From NCBI GenBank assembly GCA_963691815.1, contig OY829645.1:8310401-8374400 (forward strand): a stretch of DNA of 64,000 nucleotides, read 5' to 3'. This document shows positions 54,839 through 64,000 of the stretch, one piece after another. The notes under the pieces were generated by a model. The model worked only from the letters and a program-made list of their open reading frames with translations, ran no database searches and was not told where the DNA came from. Every line of letters begins with the position of its first letter. Position 1 is the first letter of the stretch. The translations under genes and the position numbers were made by a program. Source of the DNA: Echiichthys vipera (lineage: Eukaryota > Chordata > Actinopteri > Perciformes > Trachinidae).

Positions 54839-56185
54839 ATCATCTCATCTCATCTCATCTCATCTTCAACCGCCTATCCGGGGTCGGGTCGCGGGGGCAG
54901 CAGCTCTAGCAGGGGACCCCAAACTTCCCTTTCCCGAGCCACATTAACCAGCTTTAACTGGGGGAACCCAAGGCGTTCCCAGGTCAGTGTGGAGATATAA
55001 TCTCTCCACCTGGTCCTGGGTCTTCCCCGAGGTCTCCTCCCAGCTGGACGTGCCCCGGGGGCATCCTTACTAGTTGCCCAAACCACCTCAACTGGCTCCT
55101 TTCAATGCAAAGGAGCAGCGGCTCTACTCCGAGTTCCTCACGGATGGCTGAACTTCTCACCTGATCTCAAAGGGAGACTCCAGCCACCCTCCTGAGAAAA
55201 CCCATTTTGGCCACTTGTACCCGCGACCTCGTTCTTCCGGTCCTGACCCAGCTTTCATGACCATAGGTGAGGGTAGGAACGAAGATTGACCGGTAGATCG
55301 AAAGCTTTGCCTCCGGCTCAGCTCTCTTTTCGTCACAACGGTGCGGTAGAGCGACTGCAACACCGCCCCCGCTGCTCTGATTCTCCAGCCAAACTCACGC
55401 TCCATCGTCCCCTCACTCGTGAACAAGATCCCGAGGTACTTGAACTCCTTCACTTGGGGTAAGGACTCAGTAAGCAATCCACCGGTTTTCTGCTGAGAGC
55501 CATGGCCTCAGATTTAGAGTTTAATTTTAATTTAATTTAATTTAGTTTTTTAATTTTCTTCAAACCCAAAGCTTTCTGCATTTCTGGACGAATCTCATCA
55601 ATCCCTGGGGCTTTGCCACTGTGGAGTTGTTTGACTTCCTCAGTGACTTCCGCCAGATATAGTGACAATGATCCCCATCAGCCTCCAGCTCTGCCTCTAC
55701 ATAAGAGGGCATATTATTCGGATTAAGGAGTTCCTCAAAGTGCTACTTCCACCGCCCGATTACCTCATCGCCTGAGGTCACCAGCGTCCCATCCTAACTG
55801 TAAACAGCTTGGACGGTTCCCCGTTTCCCCCTCCTGAGATGTCGAATGGTTTTTCAGAAGCACCTTGGTGCTGCCCGAAAGTCCTTCTCCATGACTTCTC
55901 CGAACTCCTCCCACACCCGCTACTTTGCCTCTGGCACAGCAGCCCTTCTGGCCTGTCGGTACCTTGCAACTGCCTCCGGAGTCTTCTGGGATAAAATATC
56001 CCGGAAAGCCTCCTTCTTCAGTCGGACATATTACCTTACCACCGGTGTCCACCACAGTGTTCGAGGGTTACCGCCTCTTAAGGCACCGCTGCAGCTTCAG
56101 CAATGGAAGCTTTGAACATTGCCCATTCCGGTTCAATGCCCCCAACCTCCACAGGGATGCCAGAAAAGCTCCGCCGGAGATGTGA
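54838..56185 (-). mobile_element. LINE with RPRGRPRTRW C-terminus, decayed, reverse orientation
   Basis: Minus-strand order: linker GIPVEVGGIEPEWAMFKASI near 56120, then 55765-55969 pieces (RRLKKSW-like frame breaks), RT block VKEFKYLGILFTSEGTMERE and FGWRIRAAGAVLQSLYR (55330-55455), and C-terminus GRRPRGRPRTRWRDYISTLT and LLPPRPDPG (54874-55040). It ends in a (GATGA)n-type tail at 54838-54864. Much of the RT core is missing. The clade is uncertain (I- or RTE-like). The junction with the BEL element is near 56185. Confidence 0.7.
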
Positions 56186-57340
56186 GTTAAACGACTTCAA
56201 AAACCTGGACCTTGGCTCTGATGCACTTCCTATGCAGCATAGCCTTGGTCTCAGCTGGAACCTAATGTCTGACACTTTTACCTTCAAAGCAGCTGATGAG
56301 GACAAGCCCTTCACTCGTTGAGGTGTCTTATCTACTGTGAACAGCATCTATCTGTCTGGTCCTCACTGAAGGATTTAACCAGTCTCCAGATCCCAAGGCC
56401 CTACACAGAAATCTCCCCCACAGAGGCATCACGCAGAGAGCTAATTGTTTTTTGTGATGCTTTCACTAAAGCAATCTTGGCAGTGGCTTATCTCAAACTG
56501 ATGGATACCAATGGATATCCATGTGGGCTTTTTCATGGGCAAGGCCAAGCTCACTCCTCTTCCCGAACATACAGTTGCAAGTCTTGAACTGTGTGCTGCA
56601 GTGTTGGCAGTGGAACTTGCAGAGCTCATCCTTTCAGAGATTGACATGGAGCTGGATGAAACTACCTTTTACATTGACAGCAAAGTAGTATTGGGCTACA
56701 TCTGTAATGACACCAGACATTTTTATGTTTACATCAGTAACCGAGTCCAGCGGATAAGGAACTACTCTCGTCTTGAACAATGGCAATATGTGCCCACAGA
56801 TGTAAATCCTGCAGATATTGCCACACGGTCAGGCACATGCTGGCTTTGTGGACCAATGTTTCTGAAACACCCCCAGCAGGCCAATCCTGAGAAAACACCT
56901 TTGAATTGATGAATCCCTCAGTGGACTGAGAAATATGCCCTCAGGTCTCTACAATGAAGACAACTATGTCAAGCAAACAACTAGGGGATCACCGCTTTTC
57001 CAAGTTCTCCAGCTGGAACTCACTGATCCACGCCATACAGCAGTCTCAGTTCAGCAACTCTTGCAGGCCAAGAAAACCATCATCCTTGCAGTTTAAGAAG
57101 AGACATACGCCCAAGAGTACACCTGTGTAAGAAAGGGGGAAAACCTTCCTTAGGACAGTCCTCTGAGAACATTGGCTCCTTTTATTAATGCTGATGGTCT
57201 ATTGAGAGTTGGAGGTTGTGTCAGAGAAGCACAAATCCAGCCGGGAGAGAAAAACCCTCTCAACATTCCTGGAAAGCATCACATAGCACATAGCACATAA
57301 CACTTTTGGTAAGATATTACCACAAGAAAACGCAACATCA
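56186..57340 (+). mobile_element. BEL/Pao LTR retrotransposon remnant, left part (RT end, RNase H)
   Basis: Plus-strand pieces: FKNLDLGSDALPMQHSLGLS near 56200-56260, then RNase H: LIVFCDAFTKAILAVAYLKL (56440-56500), GKAKLTPLPEHTVASLELCA (56528-56590), FYIDSKVVLGYICNDTRHFY and VNPADIATRSGTCW (56670-56850). Family-typical wording identifies BEL/Pao. A frameshift near 56320-56330 and others break the pol. The integrase start near 57265 is cut by an inserted LINE. Confidence 0.8.
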
Positions 57341-58131
57341 GGGACGCGAAGGTAAAGGCAGAGCGAGGGGAGAATCGAAGGCACTACAAGCCATTGATTC
57401 CCTCCGTAATCATGGAGAATGTGAATTCACTGCCGAACAAGATCAACAAGCTGTCTGCGCTGAACAACCAGCGCATCTACCGTGAGAGCAGCTTGTTCAT
57501 CTTTATGGAGACATGGTTATACCACCTAGCACCGGATGCTAACATGGACCTGAGGGGATTCACACACCAGAGGAGCCTGTTAAGTGGAAGGCTGCTCCTG
57601 CCCAAGTGTAGGACCAACAGGCTCAAGAACTCCTCTGTCCCTCAGGCCATCACACTCTACAACTCCTCACTCAGGGGGAGGAGGAAATAAAGAGGACAGA
57701 AGGGAAGGAGTAGGAGCCACTCACTGTGCAATTAATAATCTACTCTTAGATACCTAGACACTTCTCTTCTTTTTTTGTGCAATAACTTTATCCACCGCTT
57801 AAGTGCAATAATTTAATCTTGCTGCTCATTTCTGTCATATACAGTCATACATATTTTATCTTATACATTTCCTCTACATTTGACTTATCTGATTTAACTT
57901 TCTGTGAATTTTATTTGACCTGTATTCTTTCATCTACCTCATATATATTTGACTAAGAGTTTATTGCTTACTGTTTATTGTTTTTTATACTTTCTGTATT
58001 TATTTAGCTAAGAGTTTATTGTTTATCATATACAGTATTTTTTATACCTACCTTGTGTTTTTGTAAGCTGCTGGAATCTCAGTTTCCTTGCCAAGTCTAA
58101 GTCTAAGTCTAAGTCTAAGTCTAAGTCTATG
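57341..58131 (+). mobile_element. Jockey-group LINE, endonuclease start fused to RT end, inserted in BEL
   Basis: 57394-57690 reads IPSVIMENVNSLPNKINKLS and LFIFMETWLYHLAPDANMDL (endonuclease start), then within a few codons RSLLSGRLLLPKCRTNRLK and PQAITLYNSSLRGRRK, the far C-terminus of the same ORF2. Almost all of EN and RT has been lost. The 3' tail is (TAAGTC)n at 58097-58127. BEL sequence resumes directly after. Confidence 0.8.
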
Positions 58132-58680
58132 CCTCTCACATGGGTGGTTCATTGGAGAGAAGGATTGTGTGTGATTGTGTAGCAAGAACAATCTTGGACT
58201 CTATGTTCCTGCAGCTTGGAACATCAAAGTTGACTCATGAAGCCATCTCCACACTGATGGCGGAAGTGGCCGCTATCATCAATGCCAGACCTCTTACAGC
58301 CGCGTCCACTGATCCAGATCATCCACTCATACTTACACCGGCAACTCAACTCACTCAAAAAATGAGCCTCCCTTCTGCGCCAGTTTGTGACCAGGTCAAC
58401 GACCTCCATAAAAATCAGTGCAACACCTGGCTCAAGCCTTTTGGAATAAATGGAAGAGGCAATATCTTTCCTCGCTTCAGCCATGGAGGAAGTGGCAGTC
58501 TTCCCAGCCTGACCTTCAGCTAGGAAGCATTGTGCTTCTCAAGGACTACCAACTAAAGAGGAATGAATGGCCTCTCTGACTTATCCCTCAAGTCTTCCTT
58601 AACAAAGACCACAAAGTACGCAAGGTGGAGATCAAAGTCTCTAGGAAAGATGGGACTAAAATGTTAATGCAGCTTATCCC
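58132..58680 (+). mobile_element. BEL/Pao remnant, right part (integrase end)
   Basis: Plus-strand HMGGSLERR, ILDSMFLQLGTSKLTHEAIS, AAIINARPLTAAS and PLILTPATQLTQK match BEL/Pao integrase after the catalytic Asp region. Further on, frames give GSIVLLKDYQLKRNEWPL and KVRKVEIKVSRKDGTK (58525-58670), the usual C-terminal end. 58690-58890, with an aataaacctgtgg end, could be LTR. Confidence 0.8.
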
Positions 58681-59018
58681 TATAAAAACAATAAATAAAC
58701 ACTACATATGTAAATATAAGTAAGTCAAAAAGGTTTAAAAGGAGTAAATTGATTCACAATCAAAATAACTTTACAGCGTATTTACAATAGAGTTACAGTA
58801 CACTTTTTTGTCTGATTGTGCTATGTTTGTGTGTTCTCAGTTTTACCCGTTTTCAAGTTAATAAACCTGTGGACAAACTATTACTTTGTTCATAGTTTTG
58901 ATGAGAAGAAGGGGTTGCACTTAATGCCAAGATATATTCAGTACATACTGTATATTGAGGGCGGCACAATTTTATTGATTTAATTTTCTCATGTTCCATG
59001 TGTATGTTTGTCTTCCAG

Positions 59019-59110
59019 AGATTGGTATTAGTCTGATGGGATTCGGTGTATTTTTCCTGCTCTTTGGTGTGCTGCTGTATTTTGACTCTGTCTTGCTGGC
59101 CTTTGGGAAT
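59019..59110 (+). CDS. golt1a: golt1a exon 2, Got1 family vesicle transport protein (partial)
   Basis: Two bases completing Lys, then 30 codons: IGISLMGFGVFFLLFGVLLY followed by FDSVLLAFGN, between acceptor tcttccag and donor aat/gtgagt, leaving phase 0. This is the first transmembrane hairpin of the Got1/SFT2-like family. GFG-hFF-x-hFG, YFD and LLAFGN are the conserved features; YFDSVLLAFGN favours GOLT1A over GOLT1B. Got1 proteins are small tetraspan membrane proteins that act in ER-Golgi transport. The later exons (remaining membrane segments and cytosolic tail) are beyond the right edge. Position just downstream of plekha6, same strand, agrees with the human order. Confidence 0.93.
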
Positions 59111-59339
59111 GTGAGTAGTTTTTCATTCCACACAAATCTGCTCAGTGTCAACATCACATCATCACACTGACTCATATCACAACGTATTCTCATTAACAGG
59201 ATCATATGATCACTTATGAAAACGTATGCACAGCGATTTATATATGTCACAAAATATGACATCCTATCTTAACTGACCTTTGTAGTAATTTTTCAATCTG
59301 AGCTATGCTTTAATAAGCAAAAAAACCCCAAAACAACAG

Positions 59340-59686
59340 CTTCCACCAGCTAAGAATCATTTCAAAAATAAAACACTCAATGTCATACCATAATCTGGAA
59401 AAAGTTATTCATGCCATCATAACATAATGGCTGGATTTTTGTAACTCCCTCTACTTTGGTTTCCTCCAATGCAGCAGTAAGACTGTTGACGTGGTCAAAA
59501 AAGTAGGATCATATCACACCTGTCCTTACATCCCTTCAATGGCTGCCAGTACATGAAAGGATCCATTTTAAGATTTTACTAATGGTGATCAAAGCTCTCA
59601 ATGGCCAGGCCCCATCTTACATTTCTGACATTCTACACCCCCACTCAGCCATTAGGTCCCTTAGATCCTGGAACAAGGGTCTTCTC
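59340..59686 (+). mobile_element. L2-like LINE fragment (RT C-terminus)
   Basis: Reads PVLTSLQWLPVHERIHFKIL, LMVIKALNGQAPSYISDILH and HSAIRSLRSWNKGLL: the L2-type RT end. It is cut at 59686 by the insertion of an oppositely oriented L2-like 3' end. Confidence 0.75.
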
Positions 59687-60672
59687 AATTCAATTCAATT
59701 CAATTCAATTCAAATCAATTCAATTCAATTCGATTTTATTTATAGTGCCAAATCATAACAAAAGATATCTCAGGACACTTTACCGAGTAGGTATAGACCA
59801 CACTCTATGACTTATTTATGATTTACATAGACCCAACAATTCCCCCATTGAGTACGGTGGCAACGAAAACCTTCCCTATAACAGGCAGGAACATCGAACA
59901 GGCCCAGCTCTATGGAGGACGGACATCTGTCTTGACCGGTTGGGGAGGAAGAAAAGAAGAGAGAAAGAGAAAATGGTGGACAGATGGACTGAGAGAGACA
60001 AAGACAGACAGACAGACGGACACACTTCCAGGGATGCAAGCAACCACACAAGTAACAGTGACTATAGTGATAGCTAAAGCAATGTGAATATGACTTACAA
60101 GCTATGGCAGTTAATACAGCATAACAGCAAGAAACAGGCACAGCCAGAGTGACAGAACATGACAATGATAATAATGATGGTGGCAAACATGGAGCTGAAT
60201 TAGTTACATGCATTGATGAGACATGAATGATACGGACAGACAGGATAAAAGCAATAAAGAGTATCAGCAACAGGATTAACCCCCGGCAGACTAGGCATAT
60301 AGTAGCATCATTAAACATGACAAAATCAGCTTAGCCCCGTACATGCAGGCTCTAAGAGAATTATCTGATATCAAATAATTTACCAATACAGCTTTAGATG
60401 ACAGAGATCTGATGTTTAAAAGTCCATGTTTTATTTTCTGATTTTGTTGCATTATTGCAGCTTAAAAAATAACAACATAGCTAAGGGCTCGTAAGCCCTA
60501 GATGTAAGCTTTATCAAAGAGGAAAGTTTAAGATTACTCTTAAATAAGGGGATGGTATCTTCCGAATAACACTTGGGAGTTGGTTCCACAGGAGAGGAGC
60601 TTGGTAGCTGAAGGCTCTGCCTCCCATTCTACTTTTGGAGACAAGTAGCTCTGCATTCTCAGAGCGCAGCGA
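59687..60672 (-). mobile_element. L2-like LINE 3' end, second copy
   Basis: Same sequence as 49543-50400: (TCAAT)n tail at 59687-59735, then tttatttatagtgccaaatc, acatagacccaacaattccc, and the coding end lagging at 60590-60670 (ggctctgcctcccattctac). 5'-truncated before the RT core. It is inserted into the plus-strand L2 fragment. Confidence 0.8.
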
Positions 60673-61130
60673 TCTAGATTCAAGATTCAAGATTCAAGAA
60701 GCTTTATTTATCCCGAGGGAAATTATTTTGCAACAGTTTCAATACAAAGGTGGAAAAGGATCAGAGTAACAATAAGCATAAACATAAATCAAATCAAAAT
60801 AAAGCTAACATCAGATAAATCAAGCAATGAACTAAGTGTGACAGAGTGCAACAGACATCGTGGTTAAGCGTAGGTATATACAATATACAACAATACGCAC
60901 TGTTCAGTTTAGCAGCAGATTGAAATGAAATAAGTACAAACTAATAAGTGAGAAGGAGCGATAAGTTATAAGTGTTAAAAATGTTAAAAATGTAGCAGCA
61001 TTTCCTACATAACTAAGTGACCATATGGCACAGTGGAGTGTAGCAGCATTTTGTACAGAAGTAAGTTACAGTAAACCACAGTGAAATGTAGCAGCATGTC
61101 CTAAAACACAGTAAGTGTAGCAGCAGATAG

Positions 61131-62588
61131 TTACAGTACCATTAATAAATAAATAAAGTGATGTAGTGGTGATATAAAGAGACAGTGTAAAGTGTAGCAG
61201 CAGTAAGTTACAGTACCACTAAATAAGTGATGTAGTGGTGGTATAAAGTGACAGTGTAGTATAGCAGCATTTCTTACTGAACTAAGTGACAGTACAACTG
61301 AATAAAGTGGTGCAGTAATGATATAAAGTGACAAAGTGACATTCTCAGGATACAGGTTCCTTACCTGACCAGGGGGAGATGAATTATAAAGTTTGATGGC
61401 CGCCGGAAGGAAAGACTTCCTCCGGCGTTCAGTATTACACCGGGGGAGAATTAGTCTGTGGCTGAAGGTGCTTCTGCTGGAGGTCAGCAGCTGGTGGAGA
61501 GGGTGAGTGTTATTGTACAGGATGCTGTGCAGTTTAGACAGCATCCTCCTCTCAGACACCGCCACCAAAGAGTCCAGTGTGACCCCCAGGACGGAGCCAG
61601 CCTTCCTGATGATCTTACTGATCCTCTTTGCGTCTGCTGCCCTCAGTCTGCTGCCCCAGCACACAACAGCAAAGAAGATGGCACTGGCTACCACTGACTG
61701 GTAGAACATCCTCAGCATGGTGCTACATACATTGAATGACCGGAGCCTCCTCAGGAAATAGAGACGACTCTGGCCCTTCTTGTAGACAGCCTCAGTGTTC
61801 TTGGACCAGTCCAGTTTGTTGTCCAGGTATACTCCAAGGTATTTGTAATCCTGGACAACATCCACAGTCACGCCGTTGATGGAGATGGGTGTGGGGGCAG
61901 ATTTACTCCTGCGGAAATCCACCACTAGCTCCTTAGTCTTGGTGGCGTTTAGAATCAGGTGATTTGCTGCACACCAGTCGACGAAGGAGTCCACAACACC
62001 CCTGTATTCCTCCTCCTTTCCCTCACTGACACAGCCAACAATTGCAGAATCGTCAGCAAACTTCTGCAGGTGGCAGAACTCAGAGAGGAACTGAAAGTCT
62101 GAGGTGTACAGGGTGAACAGAAATGGGGAAAGAACAGTTCCCTGTGGAGCTCCAGTACTGCTGACCACAGAGTCAGACACTCCGTCCTGCAGTCTGACAT
62201 ACTGTGGTCGACCCGTCAAGTAATCCGTAATCCAGGAAACCAGGGGAAGGTCCACCTGCATCGCCGTCAGCTTACGTCCCAGCAGAGCAGGCCGGATGGT
62301 ATTGAACGCACTGGAGAAGTCCATGAACAAGATTCTCACTGTGGTTCCAGCTCTGTCAAGGTGGGTGCAGGCACGGTTGAGCAGGAAGATGATAGCGTCC
62401 TCCACACCTAGACCTGGTAGGCAAACTGTAGAGGGGCCAGTAATGAGCTGACCAAGGGCCGAAGAAGTGAAAGAACCAGCCTCTCCAGGGACTTCATCAG
62501 GTGCGACGTCAGCGCCACCGGTCTGTAGTCTTCGGAGGTGCTGTGACGCACCTTCTTTGGTACTGGTACCAGGCAGGATGTCTTCCAC
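61131..62588 (-). pseudogene. LINE reverse transcriptase ORF, catalytic motif present
   Basis: 485 codons. RT motifs in order: VRILFMDFSSAFNTIRPALL (first catalytic Asp), STGAPQGTVLSPFLFTLY, KFADDSAIVG (FADD catalytic pair), LILNATKTKELVVDFRR and YKYLGVYLDNKLDW. Then the C-terminal ASAIFFAVVCWGS and SFLPAAIKLYNSS. All palm motifs are intact; the N-terminal part of RT lies in the overlapping frame upstream (62408-63079), so one frameshift separates them. Confidence 0.85.
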
Positions 62589-63079
62589 AGAACAGGGACC
62601 TTCTCAAGACTCAGGCTGAGGTTGTAGATGTACTGCAGTACTCCACACAGCTGGGTCGCACATGCTTTTAGGACCCTCGGGCTGACACTGTCTGCTCTGT
62701 GTGTTCTGTGGGTTGGTGGGGGTTGAGAGAGGTGATGGCGGGGGGGAGGGGACAGGTAGGGCAAAACCAGGAAGGAATTGAGGGGGAGGGGGGGTGTCAG
62801 CAGGACTGGAGGTTTGGAGGTGGATGGTTGTGGAGGAGCCGTGGGGGGGTGGTCCAGAGCCCTTTCATCAAATCTGTTGAAGAACAGATTCAGCTCATTG
62901 GCACGTTCAGTACCACCTCCCACTGTCTGGCTACCAGATGGTTTGTAGCCAGTGATGCTCCTCATGCCGCTCCACACATCCTTTAAATTGTTCTGCTGGA
63001 GTTTGTGCTCCAGCTTCCTCCTGTAGGTGTCTTTGCCCTGTTGAATCCTCTCCTTCAGCTCCCTCTGGACCTGCCTCAT
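62408..63079 (-). pseudogene. LINE linker and RT start
   Basis: Minus-strand frame with RKLEHKLQQNNLKDVWSGMR, a Pro-rich spacer over G-run DNA (62740-62850), then VPVLWKTSCLVPVPKKVRHS and SEDYRPVALTSHLMKSLERL: the RT finger motifs. Overlaps the RT ORF by about 180 bases and the endonuclease ORF by about 150, consistent with frameshifts. Confidence 0.75.
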
Positions 63080-63992
63080 CCGCTCTCTGTCCCCTTCTCT
63101 GAAGGCCCTCTTCTTCTCCAGGGGTGATGTCTCTGGTGACCCACGGCTTGTTAATTGGGAAACAGCGTACAGTCACTGTAGGAACTACGCTGTCCACACA
63201 GAAATTGATATACCCTGTTATGCAGTCCGTGAGATCATCAAGGTCCTCCCCATGTGAATTACAGAGCAAATCCCAGTCTGTGAGTTCAAAGCAACCCTGT
63301 AAAGCTTTGTCAGTCTCCTGTGACCATCTCCTCACAGTCCTGGTGGTCACAGGAAGCCGCTGGACTTGGGGCTTATACAGGGGCTGCAGGTGGATGAGGT
63401 TGTGGTCTGATCTTCCAAGAGGAGGAAAGGCAGTGGAGCTGTAAGCCTCCTTAACATTAGCATACAGCAGGTCCAGTGTCTTGTTTTCCCTGGTGGGACA
63501 GTCCACAAACTGCTTGAAAATGGGCAGTGTTGCAGCCAGAGTGATGTGGTTGAAGTCCCCAGATATTGCAATGAATGCGTCTGGCTGCCGTGTCTGAAGT
63601 CCCGCGACGACGGTGTCGATGACGTCACTCGCGCGCGCCGCGTTTGCAGTCGGAGGAATGTAAACAACCAGAACGATCACGTGTGAAAACTCCCTCGGCA
63701 GATAACATGGCCTCAGACTCACGGCAAGCAGCTCAATGTCCGGGCTACACGCACGCTCCTTTACAGTAACGTGTCCAGGATGACACCACTTGTTGTTAAT
63801 AAGAATAGCAAGTCCCCCACCTTTCCTCTTGCCACTCTCACGGTGAGTCCTGTCCACCCGAACAGTCTGAAAGCTGTCCACAGTTACGTTAGAGTCTGGG
63901 ATGTCCTCGTGGAGCCACGTCTCCGTGAAACACAGCACACTGCTCACACGATACATCCTCTGAGTCTTCACCAGGCCCGCCAGCTCGTCCAT
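62931..63992 (-). pseudogene. LINE apurinic-type endonuclease ORF (5' end off-window)
   Basis: Contains VLCFTETWLHEDIPDSNVTV (catalytic Glu), KGGGLAILINNKWC, VVYIPPTANAA, AISGDFNHITLAATLPIFKQ (Asp/Asn) and LGRSDHNLIHL (Asp-His). All endonuclease signature residues I can name are present. The frame changes near the VTRDITPGEEEG position, shortly before the linker. Confidence 0.85.
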
Positions 63993-64000
63993 CTTATTAG

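Larger units (their letters stand above)
53545..59018 (+). other. golt1a: golt1a intron 1, largely mobile DNA
   Basis: Phase-1 intron of 5.5 kb. From 53545 to about 54780 I see no recognisable element. The rest is a (ATTCA)n tract, a reversed LINE (54838-56185), a BEL/Pao remnant and a LINE inserted into it. 58690-59018 is AT-rich and may include BEL LTR sequence. Confidence 0.8.
60674..64000 (-). mobile_element. Jockey-group LINE (CR1/Rex1-like), well preserved, runs off right edge
   Basis: Minus strand: 3' tail (TTCAAGA)n at 60674-60697, about 440 bp of 3' UTR, RT ORF 61131-62588, linker ORF 62408-63079 and endonuclease ORF 62931-63992 continuing past the edge. Overlapping frames mean only about two frameshifts separate it from an open ORF2. 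It is the best-preserved copy here of the family also seen at 28130, 33117 and 57341. Confidence 0.88.

Overview
This window is vertebrate genomic DNA, most likely from a ray-finned (teleost, probably percomorph) fish. It has short exons with GT/AG borders in long introns, (CA)n/(GT)n microsatellites, and a dense, diverse load of L2/Maui-like and Jockey-group LINEs, Tc1, hAT, Harbinger, DIRS and BEL elements typical of fish. There is nothing prokaryotic here: no operons, CRISPR arrays or ribosome binding sites.

Two host genes are supported, both on the + strand and head to tail. The first is the 3' half of a WW-PLEKHA family gene, best called plekha6. Sixteen coding exons between 4726 and 38630 splice in frame into about 603 residues. 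They run from a coiled-coil region through Ser/Pro and Pro-rich linkers to a conserved C-terminus and a TGA stop. A spliced 3' UTR exon probably starts at 42129, with poly(A) signals near 46855 and 47106. The PH-domain end lies upstream of the window. The second gene is the 5' end of golt1a (Got1 family, ER-Golgi transport). Its 25-nt first coding exon is at 53520 and its second exon, encoding the first membrane segment, is at 59019; the rest lies past the right edge. Neighbouring plekha6 and golt1a match the human 1q32 gene order, which supports choosing PLEKHA6 over PLEKHA5/7.

Layout. 1-323: end of a Tc1-like transposon. 324-4075: reversed, decayed L2-like LINE with an esterase-type ORF1, EN and RT. 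4726-14143: plekha6 coiled-coil exons; the long intron holds a palindromic TTAA-flanked element with internal tandem repeats, split by a second L2-like LINE. 14.2-18.75 kb: cluster of GT/CA microsatellites and a hAT-like element carrying a PIF/Harbinger element. 18.9-21.9 kb: plekha6 exons, including one whose reading frame stays open for 310 codons past its splice donor. 22.5-25.1 kb: internally deleted DIRS element with about 0.6-kb inverted arms. 25.2-25.9 kb: a complete copy of the TTAA-flanked element. 26.1-38.6 kb: remaining plekha6 exons with two Jockey-group LINE remnants between them. 38.6-47.1 kb: a third TTAA-flanked element split by a 0.86-kb sequence that recurs 3.6 kb downstream, and the 3' UTR. 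47-53.5 kb: intergenic, with an L2 3' end and an unusual C-rich block. 53.5-59 kb: golt1a intron 1, filled by a LINE, a BEL/Pao remnant and another LINE inside it. 59.3-64 kb: L2 fragments and a well-preserved Jockey-group LINE running off the edge.

The least ordinary signals are the coding-like extension of the plekha6 exon at 19680-20752 followed by poly(A) signals (a possible short isoform), the collapsed DIRS element containing two overlapping perfect hairpins, and the recent 0.86-kb direct repeat. The rest is nested, decayed mobile DNA around two ordinary genes.
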